Shown here: one piece after another, positions 45,368 through 53,974 of the stretch
How positions within the stretch are numbered: position 1 is the stretch's first letter
How the letters are laid out: every line of letters begins with the position of its first letter
DNA from: Tropicimonas aquimaris
GTDB taxonomy: Bacteria; Pseudomonadota; Alphaproteobacteria; Rhodobacterales; Rhodobacteraceae
DNA length: 64,000 bases
Reading direction: 5' to 3'
Assembly (NCBI RefSeq): GCF_042676185.1
Contig: NZ_JBHTJT010000032.1
Coordinates: forward strand, 1-64,000
Program-made: the position numbers and the translations under genes
The notes under the pieces: model-generated
What the model saw: only the letters and a program-made list of their open reading frames with translations
Databases searched by the model: none
What the model was told of the DNA's origin: nothing

Positions 45368-45574
45368 ATGGCCACTGGCACCGTGAAATGGTTCAACACC
45401 ACCAAAGGCTACGGCTTCATCGCGCCCGAAGGCGGCAAGCGTGACGTGTTCGTGCACATCAGCGCCGTCGAGCGTTCGGGCCTCACCGGCCTGGCCGATG
45501 GTCAGAAGGTGTCGTTCGACATCGAAGCCGGCCGCGACGGCCGCGAAGCTGCGATCAACCTCGAAGCTCTCTGA
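45368..45574 (+). CDS. csp: Cold-shock domain protein
   Basis: This 68-residue OB-fold protein has both RNA-binding motifs: KGYGFI (RNP1) and DVFVHI (RNP2), in the order usual for CspA. It binds single-stranded nucleic acid and acts as an RNA chaperone. ATG 45368 follows AAAGGAGATAGACGG. The leader of more than 200 nt with strong stem-loops is typical for post-transcriptional control of csp genes. Confidence 0.95.
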   Translation: MATGTVKWFNTTKGYGFIAPEGGKRDVFVHISAVERSGLTGLADGQKVSFDIEAGRDGREAAINLEAL

Positions 45575-45596
45575 GGCCAGCCCTCAGCGCCACGAC

Positions 45597-45616
45597 GGCC
45601 CGCGACTTCGCGGGCC
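45597..45616 (+). terminator. Hairpin after the cold-shock gene
   Basis: GGCCCGCG-ACTT-CGCGGGCC is a perfect 8-bp stem with a tetraloop, 22 bp after the csp stop. The following sequence has only a short T-run (CGTTTCC). Confidence 0.7.
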
Positions 45617-45857
45617 GAATCGTTTCCGGGCGCAGCCCGCCGAACCGGCCCTGCCCGTTCACCACAGGCCAACAAACTCCCCAGACAGCCCCGATCGTTT
45701 CGATTACCGTGGAAATCCGGCCGACATGCCTTGCGCGATTGTGTTCTGGCGGTGTCGTGATCGACCGTTACGCGCGGCCCTCCGGCCCGATTGTTGATTC
45801 TCCGCCCGCTTGGAGTGCAATCTGTTTCGGAAAACAGTCACATCCCGGTCAGATCAC

Positions 45858-46421
45858 ATGTTCAATCGTCGCTCCTTCCTCGCAACCAGCCTCGCGGCCC
45901 TCGCCGCGCCGGCCATTGCGCAGGAAGCCCAACCCTTCCTCATCCCGCCGCAGTTCCAGCCGCAGTACGTGAGCATCAAGAAGGAGTTCCTGCCCGGCCA
46001 GCTGCTGATCCTGCCGCGCAGCCACTTCCTGTACTTCGTCACCGAACCCGGCAAGGCGATCCGCTATGGCGTCGGCGTCGGGCGCGCGGGGCTGGAGTTC
46101 ACCGGCACGGCGACCATCGACGTCAAGAAGGAATGGCCCACCTGGCGGCCGACCCAGGAGATGATCGAGCGCGATCCGTTGTCCTATTCCAAGTTCGTCG
46201 ACAACGACTACGTGATGCCCGGCGGCCCGGGCAATCCGCTCGGCGCGCGCGCGCTCTACCTGTTCCAGAACGGGCGGGACACGTTCTTCAGGATCCACGG
46301 CACCACCGAACCACAATCCATCGGCCACTCGGTTTCCAACGGCTGCATCCGAATGCTCAACGAGCACGTCATCGACCTCTACGAGCGGGTCCCGATCGGC
46401 ACCATCGTGACCGTCCTCTGA
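45858..46421 (+). CDS. L,D-transpeptidase (YkuD family)
   Basis: This 187-residue exported enzyme has an N-terminus with a twin-arginine-like leader (FNRRSFLATSLAALAAPAIA). The catalytic motif of the YkuD domain is complete: HGTTEP followed by SNGCIRM with the active Cys. It makes 3-3 cross-links or anchors proteins on peptidoglycan in the periplasm. ATG 45858 was chosen to open the leader; an earlier ATG at 45810 adds 16 residues before it. It stands alone, convergent with the kinase gene. Confidence 0.92.
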   Translation: MFNRRSFLATSLAALAAPAIAQEAQPFLIPPQFQPQYVSIKKEFLPGQLLILPRSHFLYFVTEPGKAIRYGVGVGRAGLEFTGTATIDVKKEWPTWRPTQEMIERDPLSYSKFVDNDYVMPGGPGNPLGARALYLFQNGRDTFFRIHGTTEPQSIGHSVSNGCIRMLNEHVIDLYERVPIGTIVTVL

Positions 46422-46430
46422 CCGGAGCGG

Positions 46431-47345
46431 TCAGCGCACCACGCGGAGCGCGGCCGGGACGACGGAGATGTCGAAACGGCGCCCGACCATAGGTTCGCCG
46501 TCGAGGTTGAGGTGGAAATCCTGGTCCGTCTCGAGAAGCAGGTGTTCGAACGTGCGATAGACCACCGCCTCGTTCTCGGGGTTGGTCGGATCCATCAACT
46601 CCCGGACCAGAAAGCCCGGAGCCCCCTGCCAGTCGTGGCTGACGACCGACAGGTCGAGGACGCCGTCGTCCATCTCGGCTTCTGGAGCGACGTCGAACCC
46701 GCCACCGGCAAAGCGGCCATTGCCGATGGCCGCGAAGGTCAGCGACAGCGCCCGCGTGCCGCCCCCGTCGAGCGCGATCCGGCAGGTTTGCGAGTGCAGG
46801 TCTCCAAGCCGCGACAGCCCGTGCAGCGTATAGGCCAGACCGCCAAGCACGCTCTTCATGTCCCTCGGCGTGGTCGCCGTGACCATGGCGCCAAACCCGC
46901 CCGATGCGACGTTGATGAAGTGGCACCCGTTCACGCACCCAAGATCGGTTGGTCGCGCCTTGCCCGTGAGTGCTAGCAGCAACGCGGCATCGCGGTCGCG
47001 CTGCGGAAGGCCACAGCCGCGGGCGAAGTCGTTCGCGGTGCCCAGAGGGACAAGCCCAAGGTCCACATCCTCGCCCGCATTGAGCTTCTGTAGCGCGTTG
47101 ACCACGGAGTTCAGCGTGCCGTCCCCTCCCAAGGCGACAACGCGCCGACAGCCGCGGTCGATCTCGCGGCCGAGATCCTTGCGCAACTGCTTCCGGGACC
47201 AGGGGATCCGGACGTCGAGATCGTGCTCGGTCTTGAGCGCCTTGATGGCCGCCCTCAGATCTTCGTTCGCCGCGGCGTTTCGCGTCAGGATCAAAAGGTT
47301 TTTCGCCGCCATCCCAGGCCCCGCGCTGGCTTCGGCGATCCGCAT
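46431..47345 (-). CDS. Diacylglycerol kinase family lipid kinase (YegS-like)
   Basis: This protein of about 300 residues has a DAGK catalytic domain with ALGGDGTLNSVVNAL and LGLVPLGTANDFARG, the nucleotide-binding and substrate loops of YegS/DagK enzymes. A second beta-rich domain follows (AIGNGRFAGGGFDVAPEA). It phosphorylates a lipid head group such as diacylglycerol or phosphatidylglycerol at the inner membrane. Starts at 47345 or 47312 (MAAKNLLILT) are both possible. Confidence 0.88.
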   Translation of the reverse strand: MRIAEASAGPGMAAKNLLILTRNAAANEDLRAAIKALKTEHDLDVRIPWSRKQLRKDLGREIDRGCRRVVALGGDGTLNSVVNALQKLNAGEDVDLGLVPLGTANDFARGCGLPQRDRDAALLLALTGKARPTDLGCVNGCHFINVASGGFGAMVTATTPRDMKSVLGGLAYTLHGLSRLGDLHSQTCRIALDGGGTRALSLTFAAIGNGRFAGGGFDVAPEAEMDDGVLDLSVVSHDWQGAPGFLVRELMDPTNPENEAVVYRTFEHLLLETDQDFHLNLDGEPMVGRRFDISVVPAALRVVR

Positions 47346-47770
47346 GTCCCGCCACCGTTCGGCGGCAGTGTCACCTTTTGGCGGGGCCTTTCAAGGCGCA
47401 ACACGTCGCGGCCAATCCCCGCCCGCCATCCGGAGAGACGCGATTCGCAACACTTTCAGTCATATTCGGAAGTGGGCCTGCGGATCTGCCTGGATCGCGA
47501 ATCCATTGGTGCATCCGGGCCACAGGGGGATTTCAGCTGTCATGCACGAACAGTGCACAATTCAGCGATCTGGATGCGACTTCGCGAGAAATCCCGGCAG
47601 GTTTCGTCTTCGCTCGCACTCAAACAGGTCAAGTCTTGTCGGCGTGTTGCATTCATGGGAAAACCGATCCCACGGAATTGGCGCTGCAATGCAGAGGGCC
47701 TTGTTTCGAACCTCTTTGGACGTTAGCTTTACGCCAACACTCTTGGATTTTGTGAATAGGTCGATAGGAC
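47346..47770. other. 425-bp intergenic region upstream of the small-peptide gene
   Basis: The segment is less GC-rich than its surroundings and has no convincing gene on either strand. It separates the divergent lipid kinase gene from the 47.8 kb locus and probably contains the promoter of that locus, but I see no clear -35/-10 pair. Confidence 0.5.
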
Positions 47771-48010
47771 ATGTCTGGCGATTTCGAGGAACGGAAAAAC
47801 GCTTCGGTTGAAGCCGGAGACAAGGCGGATCTCGGGCGTCGAGCCGCGCTGTCGAAGATCGGCTTGCTGGCTGGGGCGGCTCCCGCGGTCATGATGCTTC
47901 TGACGCCGTCTGAATCCCGCGCCGAATGGCGTGGCGGTTCCTGCGTGGATTGGACTTGCCCCGATGTCGGCGATCCGGACTCGGTCCAGCAGAGCGGCCC
48001 CCAGCTGTGA
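47771..48010 (+). CDS. 79-residue peptide with twin-arginine-like leader and short Cys-containing tail
   Basis: The N-terminal 22 residues are charged. LGRRAALSKIGLLAGAAPAV then looks like a twin-arginine or substrate leader, followed by SESRAEW as a possible cleavage region and a tail WRGGSCVDWTCPDVGD. It ends 16 bp before the nucleotidyltransferase gene, which is itself followed by a PqqD-HprK fusion. PqqD-like domains bind leader peptides of modified peptides, so this product could be a substrate. It could also be a simple secreted protein. Function unknown. Confidence 0.65.
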   Translation: MSGDFEERKNASVEAGDKADLGRRAALSKIGLLAGAAPAVMMLLTPSESRAEWRGGSCVDWTCPDVGDPDSVQQSGPQL

Positions 48011-48026
48011 TATCTTCCGGAGCTTG

Positions 48027-49100
48027 ATGAAGGATTACCTTCGAACCCAAGCTGCACTCGGCCACCGTCTTGCAGGCCGCACCGGCCCCCCGATCGAAAT
48101 GGACGATCCTCGCCTGATAGGACTGGCGGGGGTTTTGCTGCCGTCGATCTGGCCTAGCCTGACCGAGACCGAGCGTGCGCATCGATCCGACACCGCGGAA
48201 GGGCTGGAACTCGCGTACGCGCTCAACTGCGAGCGGAACGCCGCCATTCTCTCTCAGATCGAAGCCGTGACGCGGGCGCTCAACACGGCAGGCGCGGTGC
48301 CGGTGCTGCTCAAGGGAGCGGCTCAACTGATCGGCGAGCTCTGGCCGGACCGGGGCGCGCGGCTGCTGGGCGATATCGACATACTTGTTGAGACGGAGAA
48401 GCTGGAGCCCGCCTTCAAGGCGCTCGAAGGCCTCGCCGGGCTCGGCCCGCAGGACAGTGGCGACAGCGAGCTGACCGACCGGCACAAACATGCGCTGCCA
48501 GTGCAGGGCGCGGGCGGCGCGGCGCCGGTGGAACTGCATCATTCCCTGTTCCGCGAAGCGCTGCGCAAATTCGCGCCGGCGGAGGAGATCATTGCCCGTG
48601 CCGCCCCGGTGGCGGTCGGAAAGGGCCGTGCCCTGGTGCCTTGCCCGACAGACCAGGTGTTGATCGCGATGCTGCACGGGCCGCTTGGCGGCGGCGGCTA
48701 CCTCGCGCCGCTGGTACAGATGCGGGACCTGCTCGACATCAACTTCCTCGCAAAGCGTCATGGCCTGTCCATCGACTGGCACTCGATCGAGGCGCATCTG
48801 GTGAAACATGGCCGTGGGGAGCTGGTCGAGATCACCGGTTCGTGCCTCGAGGAATTCACCGGGATGCCCACGCCCTTCTCACCCATGGGGCGGCTGGCCC
48901 GGCTCGACGCCGCCCGCTGGCGCTGGCAGCTCGACCGGCGCTGGACGCAGCGGCTCGGCGCCTTCGCGAACCTGTCGCACGAAGCGGTGAGCAGCCTGGC
49001 CGCCGGCGGCGAACCGCGCCGTCGGGCCTTGCGTTACCTCGCCCAGCCGGAAACCTACCGGCGCGCCTATCGGCGCTACATCCTCGGAGAGGCGCGCTAG
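48027..49100 (+). CDS. Nucleotidyltransferase family protein (NTP_transf_5-like)
   Basis: This 357-residue protein has the family features VPVLLKGAAQLIGELWPDRG and LLGDIDILVETEKL, a GxxDxD-type metal-binding site, and HHSLFREALR in the middle. Such proteins often neighbour polysaccharide genes and PqqD/HprK-like genes. ATG 48027 follows CCGGAG. It lies 16 bp after the small-peptide gene and 2 bp before the kinase fusion, so the three form an operon. The molecule that receives the nucleotide is unknown. Confidence 0.85.
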   Translation: MKDYLRTQAALGHRLAGRTGPPIEMDDPRLIGLAGVLLPSIWPSLTETERAHRSDTAEGLELAYALNCERNAAILSQIEAVTRALNTAGAVPVLLKGAAQLIGELWPDRGARLLGDIDILVETEKLEPAFKALEGLAGLGPQDSGDSELTDRHKHALPVQGAGGAAPVELHHSLFREALRKFAPAEEIIARAAPVAVGKGRALVPCPTDQVLIAMLHGPLGGGGYLAPLVQMRDLLDINFLAKRHGLSIDWHSIEAHLVKHGRGELVEITGSCLEEFTGMPTPFSPMGRLARLDAARWRWQLDRRWTQRLGAFANLSHEAVSSLAAGGEPRRRALRYLAQPETYRRAYRRYILGEAR

Positions 49101-49102
49101 CC

Positions 49103-50266
49103 ATGCCGGGAGAGGATCTGTCGGCCTGCCGGCACTGGCGCAAGAGCCTGCCTCTCGCGGACGGCATCATCGGGCTCTACCCGGCGTTGAATGCAGTGGT
49201 CGGCCTCAATCCCGCAGCCGCCGCGATCTGGGACGCCCTGATCGACACCGCCGACCGGGAGCGCGCCGCGCGGGCCTATGCCGACGCCGTGCCTGCGCGG
49301 CGGGAACAGGCCGCGGATGACGTGGCGCTCTGCATCGACCTTTGGCAGCGTCAGGGGCTGACCGCTCAGCCCAGCCGCTCCGACCGCGCGGACACGGCCC
49401 CAAACGGCGTCACCGGCCGCGAGACCTGGGCCCTGTCGCGGACCGTCCGCCTCGCGGGCCGACCCGTCGGGATCTGCGTGGAGGACCGCCAACTCGCAGC
49501 GGCGATCGCGGACCTGACGGTCGATTTCCCGGTCACGAACGCCACGCCAGACGTTCGCCTTCAGGCGGTCGGCCCCGAGGGCGGCTGGCGGATCTGCCTC
49601 GACGGCGCGTTTCACCGCCCGGCACAGGACATGGTGGAGGCGCGCGGGATCATCGTGGCCGAGATCATCCGGTTGATGTCCGATACCGCATGGACGGCCG
49701 TGCTGCACGCCTCCGTCCTCACCCGGAATGGACTGACATTGCTGCTGACCGGCCGGAGCGGTTCCGGCAAGTCGACCCTATCGGCGGAACTGGTCTCCCG
49801 CGGCTGGCAACTCGTGGCCGAGGATTGCGGCGCCTTCGACAACGACATGAAGGCCACCCCGATGCCTTTCGCCTTCAGCTTCAAATCCGGCGCCTGGTCT
49901 CTGCTTCAGCCGGCCTTTCCCGGCCTCGCGAGCGCAAGGACACACCGGATCGGCCTGCGGGACGTGCGCTATCACTCCCTGCCCGCCCAGGCGCGCGCCA
50001 CGGCGCCGGTGCGCCCGGACGTGATCCTCGACATCCGGTTTCGCCCCGACCTGCCGCCTCAGGATCACGCCACGCGACGCCTGTCTCCGATCGAGACGAT
50101 GCAACTCTTTTTCAACGACGAGAGCTATATCGACTTCGCGGCGGATACCGGCGACAGCTTCCTGTCCTTCGCAACGACGACGCCGGCGTTTGCGTTGCAC
50201 TATGGCAGCAGCGGGGCCGCTCACGCCGCTGTGACGGATTGCTTGCGGCATCTGCCGGCCGAATAG
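49103..50266 (+). CDS. PqqD (RRE)-HPr-kinase-like fusion protein
   Basis: This 387-residue fusion has a PqqD-like recognition domain at about residues 12-88 (IIGLYPALNAVVGLNPAAAA, IWDALID) and an HPr kinase-like domain with Walker A TGRSGSGKST at about 217-225 and LVAEDCGAFD after it. HprK-related proteins of this sort occur near exopolysaccharide or exosortase loci and in modified-peptide clusters, where one phosphorylates a lasso peptide. No PTS HPr gene is here. It is the third gene of an operon and the next locus encodes polysaccharide export, so it could act in either type of system. Confidence 0.88.
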   Translation: MPGEDLSACRHWRKSLPLADGIIGLYPALNAVVGLNPAAAAIWDALIDTADRERAARAYADAVPARREQAADDVALCIDLWQRQGLTAQPSRSDRADTAPNGVTGRETWALSRTVRLAGRPVGICVEDRQLAAAIADLTVDFPVTNATPDVRLQAVGPEGGWRICLDGAFHRPAQDMVEARGIIVAEIIRLMSDTAWTAVLHASVLTRNGLTLLLTGRSGSGKSTLSAELVSRGWQLVAEDCGAFDNDMKATPMPFAFSFKSGAWSLLQPAFPGLASARTHRIGLRDVRYHSLPAQARATAPVRPDVILDIRFRPDLPPQDHATRRLSPIETMQLFFNDESYIDFAADTGDSFLSFATTTPAFALHYGSSGAAHAAVTDCLRHLPAE

Positions 50267-50419
50267 TCTAATGTGGAATAGTTACTTACGTGGTCGTCTT
50301 CCTTTTCTCCTTACCCCTGCGCGCGACCGCAAGGCGCCGCCGCCCCTGCGTCGTGTCGGTGCCCCCTCGCAACCACGGGGAACCGATGTTACTGACAACC
50401 GAAGCCCTTGCGAGCCGAT

Positions 50420-52699
50420 ATGCTTGACATGACAAAATCCAATTCGCGTCCGGAACAGCATTATTCGTCCCAGGTCGTGGAAGATGATGATGACGTCATC
50501 GATCTGCGCGCGATTTTCGGGACGCTCTGGCGCGGAAAGTGGATCATCTTCGTCTGCGCGCTGATCGGCGCCGTGATGGGCTACCTGTCTGCCTCGCAGA
50601 TCGAGCCGCGCTACCGCGCCACGGCCAAGCTGCTGATCGGCATCCCGACAGCCGACGTCCTCCAGAACCAGGGGGTCATGGTGCAGGCGAATTTCGGCGA
50701 CACCACGCTGCCGACCCATTCGGAGATCCTGCGCTCCACCAAGCTGATCGAGCGGGTGATCGACAACCTCGACCTGTCAAACCATCCGGAATACCGCCCG
50801 CGCGCGAAGGAAGAGATCGAGACGCATTGGTGGCAATGGCGCCCCTCAATGCCTCTGGCGGTGACCGAATGGATGATGGACGTGGGCCTGAAGGCGCCTC
50901 CGGGCCCGCCGCTGCCCGCGGACGAGATCGAACGCCGCCGGCACCTGGCGCTCATCAGCCGCGTCGAATCCGGCATCTCGCTCGCACCGGTGCCGGAAAG
51001 CCGGGTGATCTCCGTTTCCTTCACTTCGGGCAACCCGCGCCTTTCGGCGATGGTGGCCAACGAGATCACAGAGCAATACCTCGTCGACCAGCTGGAAGGG
51101 AAACTGGAGACCACGCGTTCCGCCGCGACCTGGCTCACTGACCGCGTGGAACAGCTCAAGAACCGCGTTCAGGAAGCCGAAAGCGCGGTCGAGGATGCGC
51201 GTGCCCGACTGTCTACGGACACGGGCCAGAGCGTCGAGGTCACGCAGCAGCAGCTTCAGGCCTTGAACGCTTCGCTGGCGGTGACCCGCAATGAGCTTTC
51301 CGCCAAGGAGGCCCAGTTCCAACGCCTGTCCCAGGCCGTCGCGGAAGGGCGCGACCTCGGCGCGCTTACAGAGTTCCGCTCCTCTCCCATCGTCGCCGGC
51401 TTCCGTGCCGAGGAAAGCGACCTGATGGCGAACCTGACGACGCTGCGGTCTACCGTGCCGGAAGGCCACCCGGCAATCGCGCGGGTCCAGGCCCAGATCG
51501 AAGAGGTTCAGCGGAACATCCGCGCCGAGGCGGACCGTATCATTCAGTCCATCGAAGTCGATATCGAGGCGATGCGGGCGACCGCGCAGACGCTGTCGAT
51601 GGAGGTCCGGGAACTCGAGGACAAGGCCGCCGAACAGGCCCGCAGCGAGGTCCAGATCCGCCAGCTCGAACGCGAAGCCGAGGCCAGCCGCGTGCTCTAC
51701 GAGAACCTGCTGTCGCGCCTGCAGGAGACCGCCGCCGAAGAGAGCCTGCAGACGGTCGACGCCCGGGTGCTGTCTCCCGCCGAGGTGCCGCTAGGGCCGC
51801 TGACGACCGCCGCCAAGCGCACGCAGATGCTTTCGCTCATCGTGGGCCTGATGGCCGGCGTCGGCATCGTTTTCCTGCTCGACCGGCTCAACAACACCTT
51901 CCGCTCACCGCAGCAGCTCGAGCAGATGGTCGGACAGAACGTGCTGGCGACGATTCCGCTCGCCGGCAACCGGATGAAGCGCCACGACGTGATCAGCCTG
52001 CTGCGGGAGAAGCCCAACTCCTCGCTCGCCGAGTCGATCCGCAACCTGCGCACCTCTATCCTGTTCTCGAATGTCGACAAGCCGCCCAAGGTGATCATGT
52101 TCACCTCCTCCGTGCCGCGCGAAGGCAAGTCGACCACCTCGATGCTGATGGCCCTGACCAGCCGCCAGATGGGCAAGTCCGCGATCATCGTCGATTGCGA
52201 CCTGCGGATGCCCGCCCTCAGCAAGGTGCTCAACATAAAGGACGACGAGCACGGTCTGCTCTCGGTGATCGACGGCACCGCCACGCTCGAAGAGGCGGTC
52301 TACAAGGAGCCGAACACCGGGCTGCACGTTCTGATGACGAAGTCATCGGAGCGCAACGCCAACATCAACGCCGCCGACGTGTTGTCCTCGCACCGGTTCG
52401 AGCATCTGGTGAAACACCTGTCGCAGAGCTACGACCTCGTGGTTCTCGACACGCCGCCGACCCTGGTCGTCACCGACTCCCGGATCGTCGCCTCGATGGC
52501 GGATGCGATCGTCTTTGCCGTCCGTTGGGACAGCACGCCCCGTGCGGCGGTGATGGAAGGCGTCCGGGAACTGACGTCGCTCGACATCAAGCTGACCGGC
52601 GTCGTGATGACGATGGTCAACGAAACCAAGGCGGCGCGGTATTCCTATGATGGCTACGGCTATTACAAGGGCCGCTACCGCGACTACTACGAGACCTGA
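50420..52699 (+). CDS. Polysaccharide chain-length/tyrosine kinase (Wzc/ExoP-like BY-kinase)
   Basis: This protein of about 759 residues has a Wzz domain with two membrane spans (near residues 35-55 and 470-490), a long coiled coil between them, and a cytoplasmic BY-kinase domain. It carries Walker A SSVPREGKSTTS, Walker A' IIVDCDLRMP and Walker B LVVLDTPP. The C-terminal tail is Tyr-rich (YSYDGYGYYKGRYRDYYET), the usual autophosphorylation cluster. It controls polysaccharide polymer length and export. ATG 50420 or 50429 is the start. A phosphatase gene follows by 29 bp. Confidence 0.93.
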   Translation: MLDMTKSNSRPEQHYSSQVVEDDDDVIDLRAIFGTLWRGKWIIFVCALIGAVMGYLSASQIEPRYRATAKLLIGIPTADVLQNQGVMVQANFGDTTLPTHSEILRSTKLIERVIDNLDLSNHPEYRPRAKEEIETHWWQWRPSMPLAVTEWMMDVGLKAPPGPPLPADEIERRRHLALISRVESGISLAPVPESRVISVSFTSGNPRLSAMVANEITEQYLVDQLEGKLETTRSAATWLTDRVEQLKNRVQEAESAVEDARARLSTDTGQSVEVTQQQLQALNASLAVTRNELSAKEAQFQRLSQAVAEGRDLGALTEFRSSPIVAGFRAEESDLMANLTTLRSTVPEGHPAIARVQAQIEEVQRNIRAEADRIIQSIEVDIEAMRATAQTLSMEVRELEDKAAEQARSEVQIRQLEREAEASRVLYENLLSRLQETAAEESLQTVDARVLSPAEVPLGPLTTAAKRTQMLSLIVGLMAGVGIVFLLDRLNNTFRSPQQLEQMVGQNVLATIPLAGNRMKRHDVISLLREKPNSSLAESIRNLRTSILFSNVDKPPKVIMFTSSVPREGKSTTSMLMALTSRQMGKSAIIVDCDLRMPALSKVLNIKDDEHGLLSVIDGTATLEEAVYKEPNTGLHVLMTKSSERNANINAADVLSSHRFEHLVKHLSQSYDLVVLDTPPTLVVTDSRIVASMADAIVFAVRWDSTPRAAVMEGVRELTSLDIKLTGVVMTMVNETKAARYSYDGYGYYKGRYRDYYET

Positions 52700-52728
52700 C
52701 CCGCACAAGGGAGAACACGGAACTACCG

Positions 52729-53496
52729 ATGATCCGGAGCCTGCTGAGCCGAAAACAGAAAAAGACCGAAACCGCGCCTGTCTATCCGGCGGCGGGAGAT
52801 CGGCTCTATGTTGTCGGCGACATCCACGGACGTTTCGACCTTCTGCGGTCGATGATGGCGCGGCTGGCGGCCGACCACGCGGCAGCCCCGCGCGACGGGC
52901 GGAAGCCGAAGCTGGTGTTCCTCGGGGACTACATCGACCGAGGCGACCGCTCCAGCGATGTGTTGGAGGCGATGATGCGGTTCGGCAACGAGCCGATCTT
53001 TCTCAAGGGAAACCACGAAGCCGCCCTGCTCGCCTTTCTCGAGGATCCGGAGCGCAACAAGTCATGGCTGCGCTTCGGCGGGCTCCAGACCCTCGCGAGC
53101 TACCAGATCCGTTTCCCGTCGATGGACGGACCGCGCCATGAACTGCGCGATACGGCGATCCAGCTACGGCAAAAGATGGGGGCGCATGTCGAGTTCCTTG
53201 AGAAAATGCCCCTCTCCTACAGATCCGGCGATGTAGTCTGCGTTCATGCCGGGCTCGACCCGCAGGCCCCGTCCATGACCGACGAGGAAGCGGTGCTCTG
53301 GGGGCGATCTAACTTCGTCGAGACCGGCGGCGTCAATGGCATGCTCGTGGTTCATGGGCATTACGACGCCCCCGACCCCGTTGTGACGTCGCGGCGGATC
53401 TGCCTCGACACCGGCGCCTATTATTCCGGGCGTCTCACTGCCGCGCGCATCGACGAGGACGTCAAGATCATCACCGTGGACGTCCTGGATGACTGA
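52729..53496 (+). CDS. PPP-family metallophosphatase
   Basis: This 255-residue protein has the full PPP motif set: GDIHGRFDLL, GDYIDRGDRSSDVLE and LKGNHEAALL, plus VVHGHYDAP near the end. The family covers serine/threonine phosphatases and diadenosine tetraphosphatases. It lies directly after a tyrosine kinase gene of the polysaccharide system, so it may reset phosphorylation there, although PPP enzymes are not typical tyrosine phosphatases. It overlaps the VanZ gene by 8 bp. Confidence 0.88.
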   Translation: MIRSLLSRKQKKTETAPVYPAAGDRLYVVGDIHGRFDLLRSMMARLAADHAAAPRDGRKPKLVFLGDYIDRGDRSSDVLEAMMRFGNEPIFLKGNHEAALLAFLEDPERNKSWLRFGGLQTLASYQIRFPSMDGPRHELRDTAIQLRQKMGAHVEFLEKMPLSYRSGDVVCVHAGLDPQAPSMTDEEAVLWGRSNFVETGGVNGMLVVHGHYDAPDPVVTSRRICLDTGAYYSGRLTAARIDEDVKIITVDVLDD

Positions 53497-53911
53497 ACGG
53501 CCGATCGCCGTAGCCGCATCGGCGGCGGATGTGGGCGTGCTGACGCGGCTGATCTGCCTCACGATGTTCATGCTGGCGCTGGCGGCATCGCTCTGGCTGA
53601 GCCTGTCGGATCACCTGCCGGACCTGGTGGTTCGGACCATTCAAGGACGGCAGGAGCTGGCGCATTTCGGAATGCACACCTTCCTCTCCGCGCTTGCCGC
53701 CCTTGCGTTTCCGCAACACCGGCTTCGCGTCGTCTTCGGAATTCTGGTATTTGCCGTTGCAGTCGAGCTGGCGCAGACAACCACGGTGACGCGTCAGGTC
53801 ACGGCCGGGGATCTGACGGCCAACCTGTCGGGCGCCGTCCTCGGCTGCGGTCTCATCTTCGCCATGCGCGGCTTCGTGCTGCAGGGTCACGGCAGCCGCC
53901 CCGGCCGCTAG
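53489..53911 (+). CDS. VanZ-like membrane protein
   Basis: This 140-residue protein has four hydrophobic segments. The polar residues QELAHFGMHTFLS between segments 1 and 2 and VAVELAQTTTVTRQVTAGDL with LSGAVLG near the end follow the VanZ/PF04892 pattern. VanZ-like proteins often occur in exopolysaccharide and exosortase loci; their action is unknown. It overlaps the phosphatase gene by 8 bp, so the two are translated together, and it ends just before a terminator. Confidence 0.82.
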   Translation: MTERPIAVAASAADVGVLTRLICLTMFMLALAASLWLSLSDHLPDLVVRTIQGRQELAHFGMHTFLSALAALAFPQHRLRVVFGILVFAVAVELAQTTTVTRQVTAGDLTANLSGAVLGCGLIFAMRGFVLQGHGSRPGR

Positions 53912-53920
53912 AACCCAAAA

Positions 53921-53940
53921 GGGGCCCCGCTGGAGGCCCC
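53921..53940. terminator. Bidirectional hairpin between VanZ and sorting-signal genes
   Basis: GGGGCC-CCGCTGGA-GGCCCC forms a 6-bp GC stem. It is flanked by AAAA on the left and GTTAAT on the right, between two converging genes. Confidence 0.7.
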
Positions 53941-53974
53941 GTTAATCCGCATTACGATATGATAACGGTCCGGA

